Below are positions 57,432 to 64,000 of a DNA stretch of 64,000 nt, one piece after another (position 1 is the stretch's first letter; every line of letters starts with the position of its first letter). Location of the stretch: contig NZ_CP015579.1 of the NCBI RefSeq assembly GCF_002163585.1, positions 930,001 to 994,000 of the forward strand. The letters run 5' to 3'. Under the pieces are notes generated by a model. That model did not search any database. It saw only the letters and a program-made list of their open reading frames with translations, and was not told the origin of the DNA. The translations under genes were made by a program, and so were the position numbers. The stretch is from Tatumella citrea. Its GTDB lineage: Bacteria > Pseudomonadota > Gammaproteobacteria > Enterobacterales > Enterobacteriaceae.

Positions 57432-58527
57432 AGTATTATTATATTGTCGGTCTGGTTTTGAAAAAGAGTGTGCGGCGGAAATTACCGCGCGTGCGACAAA
57501 ATTGCAGGTGTTTGGTTTTGCCAGAGTGAAAGACAACTCCGGTTATGTCATCTTTGAATGCTATCAGTATGAAGATGCCGATAAACTGATCCGGGAGATC
57601 CCTTTTCAGTCACTGATATTTGCCCGACAGATGATTGTGGTGGGTGAACTACTGCGCGACCTGCCACAGGAAGACCGTATTTCGCCGATAGTCGGAATGC
57701 TGACCGGAGCCGTGGAAAAGGGCGGTGATCTGCGGGTTGAAGTCCCGGATACTAATGAAGCGAAAGAACTGCTGAAATTTTGCCGTAAGTTTACGGTGCC
57801 GCTGCGTGCGGCATTACGACAAAATGGTATTTTGCTTAATTATGAAAGCAATAAACGCCCGGTAGTACATGTATTCTTTATTGCTTCCGGAACCTGCTAT
57901 GTCGGATATTCTTATCCGGACAATAACTCACCTCTGTTTATGGGCATTCCCCGGCTGAAGTTCCCGTCAGATGCGCCAAGCCGTTCTACGCTGAAACTCG
58001 AAGAAGCGTTCCACGTGTTTGTACCGGCGGATGAATGGGATGAGCGGCTGGCCAGTGGTATGTATGCCGTGGACCTGGGAGCTTGCCCGGGTGGCTGGAC
58101 TTATCAACTGGTGAAACGCAGTATGATGGTGTATGCCGTGGATAATGGCCCGATGGCGCCGGCACTGATGGATACCGGGCAGGTCATGCATCACCGTGAA
58201 GATGGTTTTAAATTCCGCCCGCCAAAATCAAATATCAGCTGGCTGGTGTGCGATATGGTAGAAAAACCGGTCCGGGTAGCGTCACTGATGACAGAATGGC
58301 TGGTGAATGGCTGGTGCCGTGACGCGATTTTTAACCTGAAACTGCCAATGAAGAAACGCTATGAGGAAGTTTCACAAAACCTGGAAATGATTGAACAGGC
58401 GCTGACTGCTGGTGGTGTTAATGCTCAGATTCAGGCACGGCAGTTATATCACGACAGAGAAGAAGTGACGGTACATATCCGTCGTATCTGGAGTGCTCAC
58501 GCTGGGCGGCTGGATGAGCGCGGGTAA
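57424..58527 (+). CDS. rlmM: 23S rRNA C2498 2'-O-ribose methyltransferase
   Basis: A 367-residue methyltransferase (E. coli 366 aa). The N-terminal THUMP-like domain is followed by a Rossmann SAM-binding domain with [13 protein letters not shown] (Asp217), [11 protein letters not shown] and LVCDMVEKP; the [13 protein letters not shown] and [12 protein letters not shown] segments complete the K-D-K-E type core. It methylates C2498 of 23S rRNA with S-adenosylmethionine on naked rRNA or early particles. Its start overlaps ygdD and it is convergent with xni. Confidence 0.95.
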   Translation: MNKVLLYCRSGFEKECAAEITARATKLQVFGFARVKDNSGYVIFECYQYEDADKLIREIPFQSLIFARQMIVVGELLRDLPQEDRISPIVGMLTGAVEKGGDLRVEVPDTNEAKELLKFCRKFTVPLRAALRQNGILLNYESNKRPVVHVFFIASGTCYVGYSYPDNNSPLFMGIPRLKFPSDAPSRSTLKLEEAFHVFVPADEWDERLASGMYAVDLGACPGGWTYQLVKRSMMVYAVDNGPMAPALMDTGQVMHHREDGFKFRPPKSNISWLVCDMVEKPVRVASLMTEWLVNGWCRDAIFNLKLPMKKRYEEVSQNLEMIEQALTAGGVNAQIQARQLYHDREEVTVHIRRIWSAHAGRLDERG

Positions 58528-58536
58528 CCCCGCGAC

Positions 58537-59301
58537 TTACTGGCTTTCCGGCAGATAACGCAAACTTTTCAGATTGCCCTGCAAACTCAGCCCGGCAGAG
58601 AGCCGGGAGACCTGACGTGACAGCAGGGCCATTTCTCTGGCCCCACGTAATTTTTTCTGCCACTTTTCCGGGACCTGATCCAACTGTTCAAATAACTGCT
58701 CCAGAGTCTGGAACCGGCCGATTAACTCGCTGGCACTTTTGGGTCCGATACCGGCAACCCCCGGGATTTTGCTACTACTTATCCCACACAATCCCCAGTA
58801 ATCAGGCAGTTGCCGGGGAGCTACGCCATACTCCTCACGAATAAAAGGAACGTCGAGCCAGCGCTTCTGAAAATAGTCGCGCAAACGGATCTCCGGAGCC
58901 AGTAACTGGCAATAACCCTTATCGGTAGAAACAATGGTCGCCTGATGTCCGGCCTGTGACATCTTGCAGGCCAGAGTGGCAGCCAGATCATCAGCTTCAT
59001 CTTCTCCGGCTTGCCAGCAGTGAACTCCACACTGTTCAAATATTTGCTGCAGTTCAGGCATTATCTGGCGTAACTGTTCAGGCATTTCCGGGCGTCCTGC
59101 TTTGTAACCAGGCAACAGCTCATGCCGCCAGCCCTGGCGCTGAAGGGGATTATCGAACACAGCCACAACGTGGGTTGGCTGGCTGTGTTGCAGCAACTGG
59201 TGAGTGGCCGCACGTACCCCTCTGGCGCACTGATCTCCCTGCACGGCATGAATTCGTCGGATAAGGTTTAAAGCATCAATAATTAACAGATGATATGTCA
59301 T
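58537..59301 (-). CDS. xni: Flap endonuclease Xni (ExoIX)
   Basis: A 254-residue enzyme of the 5'-nuclease family (E. coli 251 aa). Acidic metal-binding residues lie in [27 protein letters not shown]; the helix-hairpin-helix [16 protein letters not shown] supplies the potassium and DNA-binding site. Xni cleaves 5' flaps, a backup for PolA. The E. coli neighbours sdaC and sdaB are missing; here ppnN follows 80 bp upstream. Confidence 0.94.
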   Translation of the reverse strand: MTYHLLIIDALNLIRRIHAVQGDQCARGVRAATHQLLQHSQPTHVVAVFDNPLQRQGWRHELLPGYKAGRPEMPEQLRQIMPELQQIFEQCGVHCWQAGEDEADDLAATLACKMSQAGHQATIVSTDKGYCQLLAPEIRLRDYFQKRWLDVPFIREEYGVAPRQLPDYWGLCGISSSKIPGVAGIGPKSASELIGRFQTLEQLFEQLDQVPEKWQKKLRGAREMALLSRQVSRLSAGLSLQGNLKSLRYLPESQ

Positions 59302-59340
59302 AAAAGCCGGAAAAAGTGATTACGGGGCAATCAGCTGATG

Positions 59341-59371
59341 AAAAGAGCGCCGGCCAGTTTAAGTGGCCGGC
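59341..59371 (-). terminator. Rho-independent terminator of ppnN
   Basis: On the minus strand an 8-bp stem (GCCGGCCA/TGGCCGGC, seven-base loop) is followed by GCTCTTTTC. It separates ppnN from xni. Confidence 0.6.
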
Positions 59372-59382
59372 AAACGATGATA

Positions 59383-60747
59383 TCAGAGGATAATTTCGTA
59401 GCAGGGTTCATAAGCACTGCCCGGTAATTTCATCCGGTGCTGAGCAATGAAGCCCTGCAACAGAGCATCCATCCGTTGCATAATATCGGCATCACCATGA
59501 ATTTTAAATGGTCCGTGTGCCCGAATTTCCCGAATTCCGGAGTCTTTCACATTTCCGGCGACAATACCTGAGAACATGCGACGCAGATCCGCTGCCAGTT
59601 TGTCCTTAGGCTGATCTTTATGCAGGTTCAGCGCAGTCATATTGGCATGAGTTGGCTGGAACGGCAGTTGCAGTTCAGGTTCAATGCGCAATGACCAGTT
59701 GAAACTGTAGGCATCTCCTGTCTGGCGACGGTACTCTTTCACTGCCGGCATCGCCTGTTTAATGGCTTTAGCCACCGCCGGAGCATCATCAATAATGATC
59801 TGGTAATGCCTGGTGGCTTCTTCCCCCAGTGTGTTTACAATAAAATCATCCAGCACACGGAAATAGTCTGCACTTTCCTGAGGTCCGGTAAGGATTAACG
59901 GTAACACCTGATGCTGGTTGGCCGGATGCATCAGAATCCCCAGCAGATACAACAGTTCTTCCGCAGTACCCACACCGCCAGGAAAAATGATGATGCCATG
60001 AGCAATCCTCACAAACGCTTCCAGGCGTTTTTCGATATCCGGCATGATAATCAGCTCGTTTACCAGCGGGTTAGGGGGCTCAGCGGCAATAATTGAGGGT
60101 TCGGTCAGGCCGATAAATCTGCCTTCGCGATAACGTTGCTGCGCGTGGCCAACTGCTGCACCTTTCATGGGTGCTTCCATAACTCCGGGTCCGCAGCCGG
60201 TACAAATATTCAGTTCACGCAGACCTAGCTGGGTACCGACATCACGACAGTACTGATATTCAACTGCATTAACAGAGTGCCCACCCCAGCACACCACATT
60301 ATTCGGTAACTCGCCGATATGCAGAGCCCTGGCATTACGCAGGATGGAAAACACCAGGTTAGTAATAAAAGCTGAATCTTCTGAATGGGGATCACGAAAA
60401 GGTTGAGAGTTATTCAGTTGTCCGGTAACAAACAGGATATCACGCAGCACAGCGAACAGATTGGCCTGCAGTGAACGGATAATTTGCCCGTCAACAAAAG
60501 CATCTTCCGGCGGGTTGATTAATTCCAGTTTCACACCGCGTTCGCGGCGTAACACATTAATGTCAAAGTCACCGAAGCGCGATAACAGCTGCTGGCTGTT
60601 ATCAGTCAGGCTTCCGGAGTTCAGTACGGCCAGCGAGCAGTTACGGAACAGTTGGTATAAATCACTGCTGGCGGTTCTTTTCAGCATATCCACTTCCATC
60701 TGGGAAAGCAGATCCATTGCCCCGAGCGGGCTGATATGTGTAATCAA
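59383..60747 (-). CDS. ppnN: Pyrimidine/purine nucleotide 5'-monophosphate nucleosidase PpnN
   Basis: A 454-residue enzyme, the same length as E. coli PpnN (YgdH). It cleaves nucleoside monophosphates to base and ribose-5-phosphate and is regulated by (p)ppGpp. The LOG-type motif PGGVGTAEE lies at residues 256-264, together with [16 protein letters not shown]. The flanking N- and C-terminal domains typical of long PpnN proteins are present ([35 protein letters not shown]). Its own terminator follows. Confidence 0.95.
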   Translation of the reverse strand: MITHISPLGAMDLLSQMEVDMLKRTASSDLYQLFRNCSLAVLNSGSLTDNSQQLLSRFGDFDINVLRRERGVKLELINPPEDAFVDGQIIRSLQANLFAVLRDILFVTGQLNNSQPFRDPHSEDSAFITNLVFSILRNARALHIGELPNNVVCWGGHSVNAVEYQYCRDVGTQLGLRELNICTGCGPGVMEAPMKGAAVGHAQQRYREGRFIGLTEPSIIAAEPPNPLVNELIIMPDIEKRLEAFVRIAHGIIIFPGGVGTAEELLYLLGILMHPANQHQVLPLILTGPQESADYFRVLDDFIVNTLGEEATRHYQIIIDDAPAVAKAIKQAMPAVKEYRRQTGDAYSFNWSLRIEPELQLPFQPTHANMTALNLHKDQPKDKLAADLRRMFSGIVAGNVKDSGIREIRAHGPFKIHGDADIMQRMDALLQGFIAQHRMKLPGSAYEPCYEIIL

Positions 60748-61034
60748 AAGAACTCCTTACTCCCCATGGGGAACTGCTGCATCACACAGCGGCTGTACGA
60801 AGAATTGCCGTGACGCCGGCTCCCTGTCCGGCTATCTGTCTGAGAGCCGGGTTCTCTAAGTATCGTTATAGTCTGAATTTTAACAAGGTTTATCCGTGCG
60901 GATTCTGTACTCAGACAGCACCGGTCACCGTGGCTACCTGTGTGACAAGGTTACCGGTCAGTTGTTGCGGATGTATCCGTATCCTCTGCCAGCCGGAACG
61001 GGGGAATTCAGGCATGGCAGAGCCAGAGGTAATC

Positions 61035-61880
61035 TTACTGACGTGCCAAACGCGCGGTCGGGGCGTCAAAACGGACGTTGCTACGCCATGGATTAATGTC
61101 CAGGCCACCGCGACGTGTATAACGTGCATACACGGTCAGCTCTTCAGGCTGGCAGAACTTAAGCAGATCACAAAATATGCGTTCCACACATTGCTCATGA
61201 AATTCGTTATGTTGCCGAAAAGAGAGCAGATAACGCAGTAATGCTTCGCGGCGAATACGCGGTCCGCGATAGCGGATCATCACAGAACCCCAGTCTGGCT
61301 GAGAGGTGATCAGGCAGTTCGATTTCAGCAAATGGCTAACCAGAGTCTCTTCTACCGACTCTGGTTCGGTAGCACCTGACAGTAAATTATTATCGAAACT
61401 GTAATTATCAACCGTGACTGGCAGTGAATCGATACACTCTCCTTTGAAGGATCCTATTGGCTGACCTTCAAATTCGTCCAGACTGTGCAGGGTGATTTTG
61501 ACCGTGCCCTGAGCGCAGGCTGCAAGATCCTGCTCAAGCGTTTGCCTGACCGAATCCCTGTCAGCAAATTTTGTCTGATTAAAGCTGTTGAGATACAGTT
61601 TAAAACTTTTAGATTCAATCAGGTTAATACTGGTGGCGCTGAGAGCCATATGGCCGATAGCGACCTGGGGAACTCCCAGAGAATTCAGCCATGACAGTTC
61701 ATATAAGGTCCACAGATCTTCTCCGTGAAACGGCAGATTATCATCGTGCAGGTTCAGTGCATCGCGGTTAAGACTACGTGGTACCGGCTGTAACAGCTGC
61801 GGTGCATAATGCTCAGTATAAGTAGTTTGTTTCCCGAGGGTCAGCCCTTCGAGCGCCTGGTGATGGTCATAATGATTCAT
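61035..61880 (-). CDS. queF: NADPH-dependent 7-cyano-7-deazaguanine reductase QueF
   Basis: A 281-residue bimodular T-fold enzyme (E. coli 282 aa) that reduces preQ0 to preQ1 in queuosine synthesis. The NADPH-binding QueF motif is [14 protein letters not shown] (89-102); catalytic Cys189 is in [15 protein letters not shown] with Asp196. [10 protein letters not shown] and [16 protein letters not shown] end the protein. Divergent from syd. No preQ1 riboswitch-like element is obvious upstream in the 61-bp gap. Confidence 0.95.
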   Translation of the reverse strand: MNHYDHHQALEGLTLGKQTTYTEHYAPQLLQPVPRSLNRDALNLHDDNLPFHGEDLWTLYELSWLNSLGVPQVAIGHMALSATSINLIESKSFKLYLNSFNQTKFADRDSVRQTLEQDLAACAQGTVKITLHSLDEFEGQPIGSFKGECIDSLPVTVDNYSFDNNLLSGATEPESVEETLVSHLLKSNCLITSQPDWGSVMIRYRGPRIRREALLRYLLSFRQHNEFHEQCVERIFCDLLKFCQPEELTVYARYTRRGGLDINPWRSNVRFDAPTARLARQ

Positions 61881-61941
61881 AACAGTACCGCTGGTAAAAT
61901 AGAGTTGTGCTCAGTGTACCCGATCAGAAGTGAGAAAATGA

Positions 61942-62493
61942 ATGATGCAGCAAACCTTAGAGGCCATGAGGCAGTTTAGTCGCCGTTATTGTGAGGAGTG
62001 GCAACAGCAAACCGGCCATTTGCCCTACAGTACTGAGCTGTATGGTATTGATTCACCGTGTGAAGTTAGCCGGGACGCACAGGGAGTTTACTGGCAGCCG
62101 CAACCTTTTAGTCTGCCTCCATCTCTGGATGCGGTAGAACGCGGCCTGGAGATTAGCCTGCAACCGGCGGTCACGGGATGGTATACCGCTCAGTTCGCCG
62201 GAGATATGCAGGCGGAATGGTTTGGTATGCCTGTGACTCTGTTGCAGGTATGGAATGAAGAAGATTTCAGTCGTGTTCAGGAAAATCTGATTGGTCATCT
62301 GGTGATGAAACGACGTCTGAAGCAGAGCCCAACCTTATTTATTGCCGCCACCGACCATGACACCGAAATTATTTCGATATGCAATCTGAGCGGTGAAGTC
62401 ATCAGAGAGGCGCTTGGTACAAAAAAACGTGAAGTTTTGTCTGAAACTGTCGATGATTTTCTTAACAAATTAGCTGTTGTTGTAACGAAATAG
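61942..62493 (+). CDS. syd: Syd, SecY-interacting protein
   Basis: A 183-residue cytoplasmic protein (E. coli 181 aa). Conserved segments: YWQPQPF, AVERGLEISLQPAVTGWYTAQFAGDM, VQENLIGHLVMKRRLK and ISICNLSGEVIREALGT. In E. coli Syd binds SecY at the membrane and quality-controls translocons. Start is ATG 61942 with a second ATG next to it. The syd-csrB-yqcC-truC order equals E. coli. Confidence 0.93.
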   Translation: MMQQTLEAMRQFSRRYCEEWQQQTGHLPYSTELYGIDSPCEVSRDAQGVYWQPQPFSLPPSLDAVERGLEISLQPAVTGWYTAQFAGDMQAEWFGMPVTLLQVWNEEDFSRVQENLIGHLVMKRRLKQSPTLFIAATDHDTEIISICNLSGEVIREALGTKKREVLSETVDDFLNKLAVVVTK

Positions 62494-62514
62494 CCCATTT
62501 TATCCCGATTAAGG

Positions 62515-62543
62515 CGTAAGAGATCACTTACTTTATATGTAAG
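62515..62543. promoter_or_regulatory. UvrY (GacA-type) binding site of csrB
   Basis: CGTAAG-AGATCA-CTTACT (62515-62532) fits the GacA/UvrY palindrome TGTAAG-N6-CTTACA. A second half-site TGTAAG at 62538-62543 is followed by the same AGATCA. They lie about 170 bp upstream of the RNA start, like the BarA/UvrY-controlled element of E. coli csrB. Confidence 0.8.
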
Positions 62544-62699
62544 AGATCAAAAAACAGACTTTGATCCGGTAAATTGCGTTATATATAAAACCTTATTTTT
62601 TCAGTGGTTTAATTAAAAGTTATTGAAATATATAGATAAATCGGATTTTTTCAGTGAAAATTGTGTTGCGAAAAATAGCAACTCTGCCAGAATAGCTTT

Positions 62700-63009
62700 C
62701 ACGGGCAGGAAGCCAGGGATGATTAGGTTTTCAGGATGAAAACAACCCAGGGAGGGTGGTGTTTTTACAGGATGTAAGACACCGCAAGGTGAGTTAAGGA
62801 AAAACTAGCCTGCTCTGATAAAGGGCGAATAACACCTCCGCAGGAGGGACAATTGCTGTAGTGGATGTATAGCACCTCAGTGGACCAGATTGCAGTCAGG
62901 ATGACATTGCTAATGCTGAATAAGTCCAGTGAATTGCAGGGAGCACTAATGTAGCCGGATTGCTGCGAACAGATTGGGAGTACTGTTTTTTACAGTACTC
63001 CCTTTTTTT
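62700..63009 (+). ncRNA. csrB: CsrB, CsrA-sequestering small RNA
   Basis: An approximately 310-nt RNA (5' end estimated; E. coli CsrB is 369 nt). Its 3' end, GTAGCCGGATTGCTGCGAAC then GGGAG-TACTGT hairpin and seven T, matches E. coli CsrB. About 14 GGA motifs, many in CAGGATG or CAGGGA contexts in short hairpin loops, are CsrA-binding sites. Location between syd and yqcC is the csrB locus. CsrB titrates CsrA and so affects carbon flow, motility and biofilm genes. TTGCGA and AGAATA near 62667-62695 could be the promoter. Confidence 0.93.
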
Positions 63010-63076
63010 ATCTCCTCACTTTTATCCGATGCAATGTTATGCTGGCGCGGTTTTTATCAGTATTCAGGAGATACCT

Positions 63077-63406
63077 GTGACATCGCACCCGATTATTCAG
63101 CAGCGGCTGACTCAGCTGGAGCAGATTCTGCGTGACCATCAGTTATGGCAGCAGGAAGCCCCGGAACCACAAGCCCTGAACAGCGACCAGCCTTTCTGTC
63201 TGGATAAGCTGCACCCGTTGGAATGGCTACAATGGGTGTTGATTCCTCGTCTGACGGCCATGGTCGATGCCGGCGAAGATTTACCCGTCAATATGGTAGT
63301 CACTCCTTATTTTGAAATGGCACTGGAGCCGCATCTTAGTGTCCGCCCTGTATTATTAGTGACCTTAAGCCAGCTTGACGGTCTGTTTGCACAAGAATCT
63401 GTTTAA
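63077..63406 (+). CDS. yqcC: YqcC, conserved protein (DUF446)
   Basis: A 109-residue cytoplasmic protein, the same length as E. coli YqcC. It contains PFCLDKLHPLEWLQWVLIPRL, the DUF446 hallmark. Function is unknown. The start is GTG 63077, six bases after AGGAG. A longer open frame reaches back into the csrB terminator but is not conserved. Its TAA overlaps the truC start (TAATG), so both are translated from one mRNA. Confidence 0.92.
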   Translation: MTSHPIIQQRLTQLEQILRDHQLWQQEAPEPQALNSDQPFCLDKLHPLEWLQWVLIPRLTAMVDAGEDLPVNMVVTPYFEMALEPHLSVRPVLLVTLSQLDGLFAQESV

Positions 63407-64000
63407 TGCTTGAAATTATCTATCAGGATCAATGGCTGGTTGCGGTGAATAAACCAGCAGGGATGTTGGTTCACCGCAGCTGGCTGGATCGCCATGAAAC
63501 CCGCTTTGTTATGCAGACTCTGCGTGATCAGCTGGACCAGCACGTCTTTACCGTTCACCGGCTGGATCGTCCCACTTCCGGAGTATTGCTGTTTGCGTTG
63601 TCTGCAGATACTGCCAGACTGTTGTCCCAGCAATTTGAACAACATCAGATGCAGAAGACATACCATGCTATCGTGCGTGGCTGGCTTAATGAGGAAGGAG
63701 TCCTCGATTATCCTTTGATGGAAGAGCTGGATAAAATCGCTGATAAACATTCACAGGCCCCGCGTGAAGCTCAACCGGCGGTGACCGGCTATCAGCCACT
63801 GGCACACGCAGAGTTGCCGGTGCCGGTCGGCCGTTACGATAGTTGTCGTTACACACTAATGGAACTCAGCCCGCGTACTGGCAGGAAACATCAGCTGCGC
63901 CGGCATATGTCTCATCTCAGGCATCCTATCATCGGTGACAGCAGGCACGGTGATTTACGACAAAATCGCGGCGCAGCCGAACACTTTGGCTGCAAACGGC
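63406..64000 (+). CDS. truC: tRNA pseudouridine(65) synthase TruC (partial, C-terminus missing)
   Basis: The first 198 residues of a RluA-family synthase; the window ends inside the gene. MLEIIYQDQWLVAVNKPAGMLVHRSWLD and the catalytic motif HRLDRPTSG (Asp54) are present, followed by KTYHAIVRGW and LSPRTGRKHQLRRHM. TruC makes pseudouridine 65 in tRNA-Ile1 and tRNA-Asp. Start ATG overlaps the yqcC stop. Confidence 0.95.
   Translation, partial: MLEIIYQDQWLVAVNKPAGMLVHRSWLDRHETRFVMQTLRDQLDQHVFTVHRLDRPTSGVLLFALSADTARLLSQQFEQHQMQKTYHAIVRGWLNEEGVLDYPLMEELDKIADKHSQAPREAQPAVTGYQPLAHAELPVPVGRYDSCRYTLMELSPRTGRKHQLRRHMSHLRHPIIGDSRHGDLRQNRGAAEHFGCKR

Larger units (their letters stand above)
62494..63076. 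other. Intergenic region syd - yqcC containing csrB
   Basis: It holds the UvrY-type boxes (62515-62543), the CsrB RNA gene with its terminator, and a 60-bp leader of yqcC. No protein gene is supported. Confidence 0.8.

Noticed and set aside
60896..61096. 66-codon frame starting GTG between ppnN and queF
   Set aside because: It overlaps the end of queF, has no clear ribosome-binding site and no recognised relatives.
62960..63076. Extended N-terminus of yqcC reaching into csrB
   Set aside because: The extension covers the csrB terminator, and GTG 63077 with AGGAG gives exactly the E. coli protein length.

Overview
The window is a 64-kb piece of an enterobacterial chromosome (Enterobacterales). 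Most of it follows the E. coli K-12 gene order around 61-64 min: lysR/lysA, galR, omrA/B, aas, lplT, tas, ygdR, ygdQ, mutH, rppH, ptsP, lgt, thyA, ppdA-ppdB-ygdB-ppdC, recC-recB-recD, argA, initiator tRNA genes, mltA, tcdA, csdE-csdA, ygdI, gcvB, gcvA, ygdD, rlmM, xni, ppnN, queF, syd, csrB, yqcC, truC. Protein divergence and several missing E. coli genes (ptrA between recC and recB, amiC beside the tRNAs, sdaC/sdaB beside xni) point to a relative outside Escherichia. An Erwiniaceae-type genome is possible, but the sequence does not prove it. Both ends are cut: a PTS IIB gene on the left and truC on the right.

Layout. 1-3.7 kb: PTS component, DHA1-type MFS exporter, lysR, and two extra genes (SnoaL-like and VOC) lying between lysR and lysA. 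3.8-6.5 kb: lysA, galR and one OmrA/B-type sRNA. 6.6-18 kb: accessory segment with a PBP3 (FtsI) paralog and a four-gene tripartite efflux operon (one adaptor, two RND pumps, one outer-membrane channel). 18-32 kb: lipid, repair, RNA-decay, PTS-Ntr, lipoprotein, thymidylate and pseudopilin genes in the usual order. 32-42.3 kb: recCBD without ptrA, then argA with tandem ARG boxes. 42.8-50.7 kb: accessory arginine module with a b561-type cytochrome, a PotE-like antiporter, a biodegradative arginine decarboxylase (AdiA), a second ArgR-type repressor and an ArgS-type arginyl-tRNA synthetase. It abuts four tandem tRNA-fMet genes. 51.3-64 kb: conserved block from mltA to truC, with the regulatory RNAs GcvB and CsrB.

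How parts work together. The arginine module could let the cell consume external arginine for acid and energy stress (antiporter plus decarboxylase), sense arginine with its own ArgR-like protein, and protect arginyl-tRNA charging with its own ArgS. The control DNA shows a perfect FNR-type box and two ARG-box-like sites at the diagnostic 21-bp spacing between the divergent antiporter and decarboxylase genes, plus an ARG-box-like site before the argR paralog. This is the best candidate for an incompletely described system in the window. The arginine pathway also includes argA nearby, with its own well-formed ARG boxes. The rest is mainly housekeeping; the sRNAs (OmrA/B, GcvB, CsrB) and their control sites are recognisable by conserved ends and terminators.
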